This document shows, piece by piece, positions 1 to 7,984 of a stretch of 21,199 nt of DNA (position 1 is its first letter; every line of letters starts with the position of its first letter). The DNA lies in NCBI GenBank assembly GCA_947455585.1, contig CANGOY010000006.1, positions 1 to 21,199 of the forward strand, written 5' to 3'. The notes beneath the pieces were generated by a model. The model did not search any database. It saw only the letters and a list, made by a program, of their open reading frames with translations, and was not told the origin of the DNA. The position numbers were made by a program, and so were the translations under genes. This DNA comes from Comamonadaceae bacterium (GTDB lineage Bacteria; Pseudomonadota; Gammaproteobacteria; Burkholderiales; Burkholderiaceae_C).

Positions 1-3000
1 GCTTGGAGCCCGTCCAACGGTGGTGGTCTTCGAGCAACTTCTTGAGTTGCGCTTCGTCGGTTTGGTCACGGTGCCAAATGGCGCGTGGCAAGGTTTCTTC
101 TTGCTGCGCAGCCGTCAACACTTTTTCCATGGAAACCATGGCGGTGTTGCACTTCTTGTCGAACTGACCGTCTTCGTCGTACACGTACGCCACACCGCCG
201 CTCATACCTGCTGCGAAGTTGCGGCCGGTTTTACCCAACACCGCGACTGTGCCGCCTGTCATGTATTCGCAACCGTGGTCGCCTGTGCCTTCGACCACAG
301 CGGTCGCGCCAGACAAACGCACTGCGAAACGCTCGCCAGCCACGCCGGAGAAAAACGCTTCACCGCGTGTCGCACCAATCATCACGGTGTTACCCACGAT
401 GATGTTGTTCACGGCGTCGCCGCGGAAATCGATGCTTGGGCGCACCACCACGCGGCCACCTGAGAGGCCTTTGCCGGTGTAGTCGTTGGCGTCACCAATG
501 AGGTACAGCGTGATGCCGTTGCACAAGAACGCGCCGAACGATTGACCGCCCGTGCCTTCGAGTTGGATGCGGATGCTGTCATCTGGCAAACCTTCTGGGT
601 GCACCTTGGTCACAGCGCCAGACAACATCGCACCGACTGAGCGGTTGACGTTGCGGGCCACTTCCATGAACTGCACTTTCTCGCCACGCTCGATGGCGGG
701 CTTGGATTTCTCGATGAGTTTTTGGTCCAGTGCTTTTTCCAAGCCGTGGTCTTGATGGGCCACATGGAACTTAGGCACATCGTCACCCACTTGAGGCACA
801 GCCAACAAGCGAGCGAAGTCGAGGCCAGACGCCTTCCAATGCTCAATGCCTTGACGCATGTCGAGCAAATCGGCGCGGCCAATCATGTCGTCAAACTTGC
901 GGATACCCAGCTGCGCCATGATTTGACGCACTTCCTCAGCGATGAAGAAGAAGTAATTGACGACGTGCTCAGGCTTGCCTGTGAACTTCTTGCGCAATTC
1001 GGGGTCTTGTGTGGCCACACCCACGGGGCAGGTGTTCAAGTGGCACTTGCGCATCATGATGCAGCCCTCAACCACCAACGGTGCAGTGGCAAAGCCAAAC
1101 TCGTCAGCGCCGAGCAAAGCACCCACAGCCACGTCGCGGCCGGTTTTCATTTGGCCGTCGGCTTGCACACGGATACGTCCGCGCAAACCGTTCAACACCA
1201 AAGTTTGTTGGGTTTCGGCCAAACCGATTTCCCAAGGTGAACCGCAATGCTTGATAGAAGACCAAGGCGATGCGCCTGTGCCGCCGTCGTGGCCGGCAAT
1301 CACGACATGGTCGGCCTTGCACTTGGCAACGCCTGCGGCAATCGTGCCCACGCCGATTTCGGCCACCAACTTCACGCTGATGTCAGCGTGAGGGGCGACG
1401 TTCTTCAAATCGTGAATCAGCTGAGCCAAATCTTCGATGGAGTAGATGTCGTGGTGTGGCGGGGGCGAAATCAAGCCCACACCTGGCACGCTGTAACGCA
1501 GCTTGCCGATGTATTCAGACACTTTCGCGCCTGGCAACTGACCACCTTCACCAGGCTTCGCGCCTTGGGCCATCTTGATCTGAATTTGGTCAGAGGAAGA
1601 CAGGTATTCAGCCGTCACACCAAAGCGGCCAGAAGCCACTTGTTTGATGCGTGAACGCAAGCTGTCGCCAGCATTCAAAGGCATGTCCACTTCGACCACA
1701 TCGTCGCCGATGATGGTTTTGAGTGTGTCGCCTTGTTTGATGGGGATGCCTTTGAGTTCGTTGCGGTAACGCGCTGGGTCTTCACCGCCCTCACCCGTGT
1801 TGGACTTGCCGCCGATGCGGTTCATCGCCACGGCCAAGGTGGCGTGTGCTTCTGTGGAGATAGAACCGAGCGACATCGCGCCGGTGGCGAAACGTTTGAC
1901 GATTTCAGTCGCTGGCTCAACCTCGTCCACCGAAATGGCTTTGCTTGGGTCAATCTTGAATTCAAACAAACCGCGCAAGGTCAGGTGACGTTTGTTTTGG
2001 TCGTTGACGATTTGTGCGTACTCTTTGTACGTGTTGAAGTTGTTCGAGCGTGTGCTGTGCTGTAACTTGGCAATCGCATCAGGCGTCCACATGTGCTCTT
2101 CGCCACGGGCACGCCAAGCGTATTCACCGCCCGCGTCGAGCATGTTGGCCAACACGGGCTTTTCGCCAAAAGCATCGTGATGCATGCGAATGCCTTCTTC
2201 GGCCATTTCAAAAATGCCGATGCCTTCCACGCGGCTAGGTGTGCCAGTGAAGTACTTTTGCACGGTCTCACTGTTGATGCCGATGGCTTCAAACAACTGC
2301 GCACCGCAGTAAGACATGTAGGTCGACACGCCCATCTTGGACATGATTTTCGACAGCCCTTTACCGATGGCTTTGATGTAGTTGTAGATGGCTTTGTCGG
2401 TCGACAAATCAGCGGGCAAATCTTTGTGCAAGTTGGCCAGCGTTTCGAGCGCGAGGTAGGGATGCACGGCTTCTGCGCCGTAGCCTGCCAACACAGCGAA
2501 GTGGTGCACTTCGCGGGCGCTGCCAGTTTCAACCACCAAACCAGCGGTGGTACGCAAACCTTCGCGCACCAAGTGTTGGTGAATCGCAGACAAGGCCAAC
2601 ACAGCAGGAATCGCCACTTGTGTGGGGCTCACTGCACGGTCGCTGATGATGAGGATGTTGTGGCCGCCTTTGATGGCGTCCACCGCTTCGGCGCACAAAG
2701 AAGCCAACTTGGCTTCCACGCCGTCATGGCCCCACGCCAAGGGGTAAGTCATGTCGAGCGTAGCGCTCTTGAACTTGCCGTGGGTGTGTTTTTCAATGTC
2801 ACGCAACTTGGCCATGTCGGCAAAGTTCAGGACGGGCTGACTGACTTCCAAACGCATGGGTGGGTTGACTTGGTTGATGTCGAGCAAGTTGGGCTTTGGG
2901 CCCACGAACGACACCAGCGACATGACGATGGCTTCACGGATCGGGTCAATCGGTGGGTTGGTCACTTGCGCGAACAACTGCTTGAAGTAGTTATACAGCG

Positions 3001-4561
3001 GCTTGTTTTTGCTAGAAAGCACAGCCAGTGGGCTGTCGTTGCCCATGGAGCCAATGCCTTCTTCGCCGTTGATGGCCATAGGGGCCATCAAGAACTTGAT
3101 GTCTTCTTGGCTATAGCCAAACGCTTGCTGGCGGTCGAGCAAGGACACCTCGCTGGCCTTGGCTGTTTCGCCTTCGTGGCCTTTGACGTCGTCAAGCTTG
3201 ATGCGGACGTTTTCAATCCATTGCTTGTAGGGCTTGGTGTTGGTCAGGCCAGCTTTGAGTTCTTCGTCGTCAATCATGCGACCTTGTTCAAGGTCGATCA
3301 AGAACATCTTGCCGGGCTGCAGACGCCACTTGCGCACGATCTTGCTCTCTGGCACTGGCAACACGCCAGACTCAGAGCCCATGATGACCATGTCGTCGTC
3401 GGTGATGCAGTAACGTGAAGGGCGCAAGCCGTTTCGGTCCAAGGTCGCACCAATTTGGCGGCCGTCGGTGAACACGATAGAGGCTGGGCCGTCCCATGGC
3501 TCCAACATCGCAGCGTGGTATTCGTAGAAGGCCTTGCGGCGCTCGTCCATGGTGGTGTGGTTTTCCCATGGCTCGGGAATCATCATCATCACGGCTTGGC
3601 TAATGGGATAGCCAGCCATCGTCATCAATTCGAGGCAGTTGTCGAAGGTGGCGGTGTCGGACTGGTCAGCGAAGCTGATGGGGTAGAGCTTTTGCAGGTC
3701 ATCGCCCAACACGGGGGAAGACATCACGCCTTCGCGGGCCTTCATCCAGTTGTAGTTACCCTTGACGGTGTTGATTTCACCGTTGTGCGCCACATAGCGG
3801 TAGGGGTGAGCCAATGGCCATTCTGGGAAAGTGTTGGTAGAGAAACGTTGGTGCACCAAGCCGAGGGCAGACACGCAGCGCTCGTCGGTCAAGTCGCGGT
3901 AATAGGTACCGACTTGGTCGGCCAGCAACAAGCCTTTGTAAATGATGGTGCGGCTAGACATGCTAGGCACGTAATACTCTTTGCCGTGCTTCAAGTTCAG
4001 GTTTTGAATCGCGGCGCTGGCTGTTTTACGGATGACGTACAGCTTGCGTTCCAGCGCGTCTTGCACGATCACGTCATTGCCGCGACCGATGAAGATTTGG
4101 CGAATGACGGGCTCTTTTTCGCGCACGCGAGGTGACATGGGCATGTCGAGGTTGACCGGCACATCGCGCCAGCCCAACAACACTTGGCCTTCGGCTTTGA
4201 CGGCGCGGTCGAGCTCTTGCTCGCAAGCCAAGCGCGATGCGCTTTCTTTAGGCAAGAACACCATGCCCACGCCGTACTCGCCCATTGGTGGCAAATTGAC
4301 GCCCTGCTTGGCCATCTCTTCGCGGTACAACGCATCGGGCAGTTGAATCAGGATACCTGCGCCGTCGCCCATGAGTGCGTCAGCACCCACAGCACCACGG
4401 TGGTCGAGGTTTTCCAAAATTTTGAGAGCTTGTCCCACGATGGCGTGGCTTTTTTGGCCCTTGATGTGAGCCACAAAGCCCACGCCGCAGGCGTCATGTT
4501 CGTTGGATGGGTCGTACAAACCCTGAGATTGCAGTTGTGCTTTATTGGCAGCCGTGGACAT
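1..4561 (-). CDS. gltB: Glutamate synthase (NADPH) large subunit, 3' end cut by window edge
   Basis: GltB forms glutamate from 2-oxoglutarate and glutamine-derived ammonia, with GltD passing electrons from NADPH. The frame is open for 1520 codons and leaves the window in the C-terminal domain, so a few dozen residues are missing. The N-terminal amidotransferase nucleophile is Cys25 in ACGVGF, preceded by a short propeptide. The FMN/synthase domain shows GHDGGTGASP at about residues 1090-1099. The 3Fe-4S ligands are Cys1167, Cys1173 and Cys1178 (C-x5-C-x4-C). Two in-frame ATGs exist, at 4567 and 4561. I prefer 4561 because GAGGA then sits 6 bases upstream, whereas it directly abuts the first ATG. 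gltD would be expected beyond the left edge. Family assignment is secure. Confidence 0.97.
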   Translation of the reverse strand, partial: MSTAANKAQLQSQGLYDPSNEHDACGVGFVAHIKGQKSHAIVGQALKILENLDHRGAVGADALMGDGAGILIQLPDALYREEMAKQGVNLPPMGEYGVGMVFLPKESASRLACEQELDRAVKAEGQVLLGWRDVPVNLDMPMSPRVREKEPVIRQIFIGRGNDVIVQDALERKLYVIRKTASAAIQNLNLKHGKEYYVPSMSSRTIIYKGLLLADQVGTYYRDLTDERCVSALGLVHQRFSTNTFPEWPLAHPYRYVAHNGEINTVKGNYNWMKAREGVMSSPVLGDDLQKLYPISFADQSDTATFDNCLELMTMAGYPISQAVMMMIPEPWENHTTMDERRKAFYEYHAAMLEPWDGPASIVFTDGRQIGATLDRNGLRPSRYCITDDDMVIMGSESGVLPVPESKIVRKWRLQPGKMFLIDLEQGRMIDDEELKAGLTNTKPYKQWIENVRIKLDDVKGHEGETAKASEVSLLDRQQAFGYSQEDIKFLMAPMAINGEEGIGSMGNDSPLAVLSSKNKPLYNYFKQLFAQVTNPPIDPIREAIVMSLVSFVGPKPNLLDINQVNPPMRLEVSQPVLNFADMAKLRDIEKHTHGKFKSATLDMTYPLAWGHDGVEAKLASLCAEAVDAIKGGHNILIISDRAVSPTQVAIPAVLALSAIHQHLVREGLRTTAGLVVETGSAREVHHFAVLAGYGAEAVHPYLALETLANLHKDLPADLSTDKAIYNYIKAIGKGLSKIMSKMGVSTYMSYCGAQLFEAIGINSETVQKYFTGTPSRVEGIGIFEMAEEGIRMHHDAFGEKPVLANMLDAGGEYAWRARGEEHMWTPDAIAKLQHSTRSNNFNTYKEYAQIVNDQNKRHLTLRGLFEFKIDPSKAISVDEVEPATEIVKRFATGAMSLGSISTEAHATLAVAMNRIGGKSNTGEGGEDPARYRNELKGIPIKQGDTLKTIIGDDVVEVDMPLNAGDSLRSRIKQVASGRFGVTAEYLSSSDQIQIKMAQGAKPGEGGQLPGAKVSEYIGKLRYSVPGVGLISPPPHHDIYSIEDLAQLIHDLKNVAPHADISVKLVAEIGVGTIAAGVAKCKADHVVIAGHDGGTGASPWSSIKHCGSPWEIGLAETQQTLVLNGLRGRIRVQADGQMKTGRDVAVGALLGADEFGFATAPLVVEGCIMMRKCHLNTCPVGVATQDPELRKKFTGKPEHVVNYFFFIAEEVRQIMAQLGIRKFDDMIGRADLLDMRQGIEHWKASGLDFARLLAVPQVGDDVPKFHVAHQDHGLEKALDQKLIEKSKPAIERGEKVQFMEVARNVNRSVGAMLSGAVTKVHPEGLPDDSIRIQLEGTGGQSFGAFLCNGITLYLIGDANDYTGKGLSGGRVVVRPSIDFRGDAVNNIIVGNTVMIGATRGEAFFSGVAGERFAVRLSGATAVVEGTGDHGCEYMTGGTVAVLGKTGRNFAAGMSGGVAYVYDEDGQFDKKCNTAMVSMEKVLTAAQQEETLPRAIWHRDQTDEAQLKKLLEDHHRWTGSK

Positions 4562-4592
4562 GCGCATTCCTCAAAAATTCAGCGGGACGTGA

Positions 4593-4621
4593 AGAATACT
4601 GCATTGCAGCATCCATGCCAA
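4593..4621 (-). promoter_or_regulatory. Predicted sigma70-type promoter of gltB
   Basis: Read on the minus strand, TTGGCA (4616-4621) is followed after exactly 17 bases by TATTCT (4593-4598). This is a good match to a housekeeping promoter. It would start transcription near 4586 and leave a leader of about 25 bases before the ATG. An A/T-rich tract just upstream (about 4623-4632) could act as an UP element. The spacer contains the perfect palindrome CTGCATTGCAG (4599-4609, central unpaired base), which could be an operator. Prediction from sequence only. Confidence 0.6.
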
Positions 4622-4627
4622 GAAAAA

Positions 4628-4650
4628 TAATTGGGGTCAGAACCCAATTA
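4628..4650 (-). terminator. REP-like hairpin at the RAYT 3' border, also terminator-like
   Basis: TAATTGGG and CCCAATTA form a perfect 8-bp stem around a 7-base loop. On the minus strand the stem is followed directly by TTTTTC, so an RNA reading out of the transposase gene would end in a stem plus U-tract. The plus-strand half contains GGGGTCAG, the same motif found inverted at the other border of the transposase module. It therefore looks like both a RAYT-associated repeat and an intrinsic terminator protecting the gltB promoter 7 bp further on. The stem is AT-rich, so termination strength is uncertain. Confidence 0.55.
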
Positions 4651-4664
4651 ATTGAATCTCAATT
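4650..4664. repeat. Small inverted repeat between transposase gene and border hairpin
   Basis: AATTGA and TCAATT form a perfect 6-bp inverted repeat with a 3-base gap, directly abutting the border hairpin. It lies in the short noncoding segment downstream of the transposase stop codon. It is probably part of the same mobile module, but its role is unknown. Confidence 0.4.
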
Positions 4665-4675
4665 TTGGTAATTAT

Positions 4676-5383
4676 TTAATTGGGGACAGGTTTAAAACCC
4701 TTGATCAATGGCCGTCCTGCCTTGGTTTTAACCAAGCGTCTTTCAGTTTGTGACTGCAAATCGGCCACAAAACGCTCGTCGCCCAACGCCCAACCACTGA
4801 GCGTGGCGTCGGTCAATGCACCCTGCTGGTCCGCGCTGATACCTGCGTGCACCAATTCGGCGTATGCCGCCTCACGCGCGAACGGCGTATTTCCCAAGCC
4901 CCAAACCAGCGCATGAGGCGTGATGAGCCTGTCGATGCGATGCCCTGCGTAATGCCCATAACTGGACCACACGTAATCCTCAGGCTGCGCCACCATGTGC
5001 GCACGCACGGGGTTGAGGTCGATGTAGGCCATGCATGCCAGCAAGTAACGGTCGGTCTGAATGAGCGTGGAGCGGTAGCGCCCTTCCCACAGCGTGCCGG
5101 TGCGCGTGTGCACTTTGTTGAACACCTGCACATAGCTACGACCCACGGCCTGCATCATTTTGGGTAGGCTCTGGTCCTCTTGCGGTGTGAGCAGCAAATG
5201 CAGATGGTTGCCCATTAACACATAGGCGTGAATGTCGACCTTATGCGCGCGGCTGTGCTCGAACAACAAATCGAGCATGCGCTGGTAATCAGCGGCGCTG
5301 CGAAAAATGTCTTGCCGGTTGTTGCCCCGCAGGATGACATGGTGCGGGTAGCCGGTGATGGTGAGGCGAGGGAGGCGGGCCAT
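4676..5383 (-). CDS. REP-associated tyrosine transposase (RAYT, Y1_Tnp / IS200-like family)
   Basis: This 235-residue protein belongs to the HUH single-strand nuclease superfamily (Y1 transposase domain). The HxH metal-binding pair is His60-x-His62 in GNHLHLLL. A catalytic tyrosine candidate is Tyr84 in GRSYVQVFN, followed by the family-typical TGTLWEGRYRS and YIDLNPVRA. RAYTs are usually single-copy domesticated transposases linked to short palindromic repeats, and such repeats flank this gene. The last codons (…KPVPN) and the stop are encoded inside a conserved-looking border sequence containing GGGGACAGG (4682-4690). The gene separates gltB from the methyltransferase gene and appears intact. 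There is no recognisable partner transposase or accessory gene. Confidence 0.93.
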   Translation of the reverse strand: MARLPRLTITGYPHHVILRGNNRQDIFRSAADYQRMLDLLFEHSRAHKVDIHAYVLMGNHLHLLLTPQEDQSLPKMMQAVGRSYVQVFNKVHTRTGTLWEGRYRSTLIQTDRYLLACMAYIDLNPVRAHMVAQPEDYVWSSYGHYAGHRIDRLITPHALVWGLGNTPFAREAAYAELVHAGISADQQGALTDATLSGWALGDERFVADLQSQTERRLVKTKAGRPLIKGFKPVPN

Positions 5384-5393
5384 CTACCGATGG
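5380..5393 (-). promoter_or_regulatory. Hairpin overlapping the RAYT start codon
   Basis: CCATC and GATGG form a perfect 5-bp stem around a 4-base loop. The ATG of the transposase (5381-5383) lies in one arm. In the mRNA the start codon would be partly paired, and no clear Shine-Dalgarno sequence precedes it. This could keep transposase translation low, but the stem is short and may be coincidental. Confidence 0.3.
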
Positions 5394-5397
5394 TAAT

Positions 5398-5420
5398 TCG
5401 AACCTGACCCCGATTAATTA
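5398..5420. repeat. Right border repeat of the RAYT module
   Basis: On the minus strand this reads TTAATTAATCGGGGTCAGG followed by TTCG. It matches, in inverted orientation, the left border at 4628-4642 (TAATTGGGGTCAGAA) and is similar to TTAATTGGGGACAGG at 4676-4690. The three copies define a module of about 790 bp with inverted ends. The outermost bases form the stop codon of the neighbouring methyltransferase gene. Confidence 0.6.
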
Positions 5421-6290
5421 AGCGGCAATATTGAATCGCGCCTCGGCCAAATCTTGCAAGCCAAACTCTTCCAGCAACGCATGTAAGCGCTCAGCCGAGC
5501 TACGCTTCTTCTGCCCCGTGTACTTGGCCAAGATGAGTTCATTTTTCATGCTGTGCTCCCAACCCACCAGCTCGGTCACGGTCACTTGGTAGCCCATCGC
5601 TTCTAAGTACAAACAGCGCAGCACGTTGGTGAGCTGGCTGCCCATCTCACGCGTATGCAGCGGGTGACGCCAAAGCTCGGCCAACGGTGTGCGCTGCAAG
5701 TTGAGTGCTTTGTTTTTGTTGAGCGCACGCGCCAGCTCGGCTTGGCAGCACGGCACGAGCACCATGTATTTGGCTTTCTTTTGCAGGCCAAACGCAATCG
5801 CGTCGTCGGTGGCGGTGTCACACGCATGAAGCGCGGTGACCACATCCACCTGGTCGGGCAACGCATCGCTGTGTGCGGAATCGGCCACGCTGAGGTTGAG
5901 AAACGTCATGCGCTCGAACCCCAAGCGCTGAGCCAGCGCTTTGGACGACTCGACCAGCTCGCTGCGCGTCTCGATGCCGTAAATACTGCCCTGCCACAAA
6001 GCTTTGAAAAACAAGTCGTAAATGATGAAACCCAAATACGACTTGCCCGCGCCATGGTCGGCCAAGGTGGGGCCTTGCTCGCTGACAGGCAGTTCTTTCA
6101 AAAGTTTTTCGATGAACTGAAACAGGTGATACACCTGCTTTAGCTTGCGGCGCGAATCTTGGTTGAGCTTGCCGTCGCGGGTAAGGATGTGCAGCTCTTT
6201 GAGCAACTCGATGGACTGGCCGGGGCGCAGGTCGAGCTGAGAACTTGGCTCTTGGGCCTTGGGCGCAGCGGCGGGTTTGTGTTTAGACAT
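5418..6290 (-). CDS. SAM-dependent methyltransferase, Methyltransf_32-like
   Basis: This 290-residue soluble protein has a class I methyltransferase core. The SAM-binding glycine loop is DHGAGKSYLG (78-87). A second conserved block, LHACDTATDDA (154-164), and MVLVPCCQAEL (176-186) resemble the PF13679 family that includes eukaryotic GSTCD- and RRNAD1-type proteins. The substrate is unknown; RNA or protein is plausible by analogy only. The start ATG lies 3 bp from the stop of the DUF1415 gene, so the two are probably translated from one mRNA, although the ribosome binding site is weak. The gene is last in the aroK-aroB operon. Its stop codon lies in the RAYT border repeat, so its last residues may have been altered by the element. 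Confidence 0.85.
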   Translation of the reverse strand: MSKHKPAAAPKAQEPSSQLDLRPGQSIELLKELHILTRDGKLNQDSRRKLKQVYHLFQFIEKLLKELPVSEQGPTLADHGAGKSYLGFIIYDLFFKALWQGSIYGIETRSELVESSKALAQRLGFERMTFLNLSVADSAHSDALPDQVDVVTALHACDTATDDAIAFGLQKKAKYMVLVPCCQAELARALNKNKALNLQRTPLAELWRHPLHTREMGSQLTNVLRCLYLEAMGYQVTVTELVGWEHSMKNELILAKYTGQKKRSSAERLHALLEEFGLQDLAEARFNIAA

Positions 6291-6293
6291 AGC

Positions 6294-6854
6294 TTAATTG
6301 TGCAGTCGAGAAGCGATGCCCAGCTTGCTCCAGCCTTCGTGCCCCAACTTATTCAACACCTCAATGTTGCGTTCAAAGATGAGCGACGCATCGGGATAGG
6401 CCTGCACCGCTTTGTCAATGCTGGCTTCGCGCAGCAAGTGCAGCGTCGGGTATGGCGTGCGGTTGGTGAAGTTCTCGATGTCGTCCACATCCGTGCCGCC
6501 AAATTGGTAGTGCGGGTGAAAGTCGGCCACTTGCAGCACGCCGTCTAGTTCTAAGTCCATCAGCACTTCGTCGCAGTCAGCCAAGAAATCGTTGAAGTCC
6601 AAGAAGTCGGGCAAGGCGTTGGGCGCAATCAGCAGCGTGGTGTCTAGCTGGTCTGGGTCGGCCTCGGCCAAGTGTTGCAACTCTTCGCGCAGCATGGCCA
6701 GCACGTCGGCGGGTTTGGCAGATGCGCACACGCGGTAGCGAACCATGTCTTTGACCACCACCGCTTTGGCGAAGGGGCAAAGGTTCAAGCCCACCACGGC
6801 TTCTAGCAACCACTTTTGCGTGTCTTCGATGGCGATTTTTTCTAAGTCAGTCAT
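6294..6854 (-). CDS. DUF1415 family protein of unknown function
   Basis: This 186-residue protein matches the DUF1415 pattern: an N-terminal segment with LLEAVVGLNLCPFAKAV (about residues 16-32, conserved Cys26), a central acidic stretch with several Asp residues around DFLDFNDFLADCDE, and later FHPHYQFGG. No signal peptide or membrane segment is visible, so it is probably cytoplasmic. Its ATG overlaps the stop of the dGTPase-like gene as ATGA, indicating translational coupling. The function is not established for the family. Operon membership gives no clear clue, since its neighbours act in aromatic amino acid synthesis, nucleotide clearing and methylation. Confidence 0.88.
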   Translation of the reverse strand: MTDLEKIAIEDTQKWLLEAVVGLNLCPFAKAVVVKDMVRYRVCASAKPADVLAMLREELQHLAEADPDQLDTTLLIAPNALPDFLDFNDFLADCDEVLMDLELDGVLQVADFHPHYQFGGTDVDDIENFTNRTPYPTLHLLREASIDKAVQAYPDASLIFERNIEVLNKLGHEGWSKLGIASRLHN

Positions 6855-7984
6855 GCGGTCAGTCTGGCGTGCTCACGCGTGGCAAAACGGTCGGTCATGC
6901 CAGACAAGTAGTCGGCCACGGCACGCGGCACATCACTGCGCTGAGCATAAGCAGCGGGCATTTCTTGGGGCTTGGCCAAGTAGACGGCGAACAGCTCTTG
7001 CACCATGGCGCGTGCGCCATCGGTGGTTTGCATCACTTGCGGGTGACGGTACAAGTTGCGGAACAAAAACGACTTGAGCGCTTTCGACTCTACGTACATC
7101 GCCGCGCTGAACTGCAGCAGCGCTGGGCACTGACGCGCTTCGTCTGCGCTGGCAGGCGCGTGTTGTTGCAGCGCTGCGCGTGTGGCGTTGATGACGTCAT
7201 ACACCTGGTCGCTCAACATGCGGCGGATGGTTTCGTACAGCACGCGGCGACCTTGGAGGCTTGGGTACTCGGCCAAGGTTTGCGCGTGGTAGCGGGCAAA
7301 CAGCGACACGTCTTGCAACTGTTCGAGCGTGAGCAAGCCAGAGCGAACACCATCGTCAATGTCGTGTGCGTTGTAGGCAATGGCATCGGCCAAGTTGCAC
7401 AGCTGCGCTTCAAGGCTGGGCTGTGTGCCGTTCAAAAAACGAGCGGCAATGCCGTTCGGCTCTTGCGCGTTGATGAGCTCTGCATTGCGGCGCGCGCAGT
7501 GCTTCAAGATGCCTTCGCGGGTTTCAAAGCTCAGGTTGAGGCCGTTGAATGCGGGGTAGCGTTCTTCGAGTTCGTCCACCACACGCAGGCTTTGCAGGTT
7601 GTGCTCGAAGCCGCCATAAGGGGCCATGCATTCGTTCAACGCGTCTTGGCCGGCGTGGCCGAATGGCGTGTGGCCTAGGTCGTGCGCCAAGGCGATGGCT
7701 TCCACCAAGTCTTCATTTAAGTTCAAAGCACGCGCGATGGAACGGCCCAGTTGCGCCACCTCCAACGAATGCGTCATGCGCGTGCGAAACAAATCGCCTT
7801 CGTGGTTCAAGAAGACTTGTGTTTTGTAGACCAAGCGCCTGAAGGCTGTGGAGTGAACAATGCGGTCGCGGTCGCGCTGATGCGGGTTGCGCACACTGGA
7901 GGCGTGGGCGGGAAGTTGGGGTTCTGCGTGGCGGCGGCCACGGGATTGTTCAGGCTGACAGGCGTAGGGCGCGAGTTGCGTCAT
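6851..7984 (-). CDS. dgt: Deoxyguanosinetriphosphate triphosphohydrolase-like protein
   Basis: This HD-domain protein belongs to the dGTPase-like family, which hydrolyses dNTPs to deoxynucleosides and triphosphate. Counting from the chosen start, the metal-binding residues include His72 in MTHSLEVAQ and His101-Asp102 in AHDLGHTPFGH. A later Asp sits in LADAIAYNAHDIDDG. I chose the ATG at 7984 because it overlaps the aroB stop as ATGA; an in-frame TTG at 7993 would add only three residues. At about 377 residues it is shorter than E. coli Dgt (about 505), as is usual for the dGTPase-like subgroup, so the true substrate preference is uncertain. It lies between aroB and the DUF1415 gene in one operon. 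Confidence 0.93.
   Translation of the reverse strand: MTQLAPYACQPEQSRGRRHAEPQLPAHASSVRNPHQRDRDRIVHSTAFRRLVYKTQVFLNHEGDLFRTRMTHSLEVAQLGRSIARALNLNEDLVEAIALAHDLGHTPFGHAGQDALNECMAPYGGFEHNLQSLRVVDELEERYPAFNGLNLSFETREGILKHCARRNAELINAQEPNGIAARFLNGTQPSLEAQLCNLADAIAYNAHDIDDGVRSGLLTLEQLQDVSLFARYHAQTLAEYPSLQGRRVLYETIRRMLSDQVYDVINATRAALQQHAPASADEARQCPALLQFSAAMYVESKALKSFLFRNLYRHPQVMQTTDGARAMVQELFAVYLAKPQEMPAAYAQRSDVPRAVADYLSGMTDRFATREHARLTA

Noticed and set aside
2093..3418. Long plus-strand open frame of 441 codons opposite gltB
   Set aside because: It lies wholly antisense to an intact, conserved gltB. Its His/Val/Phe-rich composition is what codon bias of the real gene produces on the other strand, and no domain is visible.
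3455..4135. Plus-strand open frame of 226 codons opposite the gltB amidotransferase region
   Set aside because: Same antisense shadow effect, with no start signal and no recognisable protein features.
4628..4690. Possible CRISPR-like repeat cluster from the three similar motifs near the transposase
   Set aside because: Copies are few, short, in different orientations and irregularly spaced, and they border a RAYT gene. They fit transposase-associated repeats, not CRISPR.
5655..6143. Plus-strand open frame opposite the methyltransferase gene
   Set aside because: The minus-strand frame carries the conserved methyltransferase motifs. This frame has none.
6869..7678. Plus-strand open frame of 269 codons opposite dgt
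   Set aside because: Antisense to a clearly conserved dGTPase-like gene. Composition is typical of a shadow frame.
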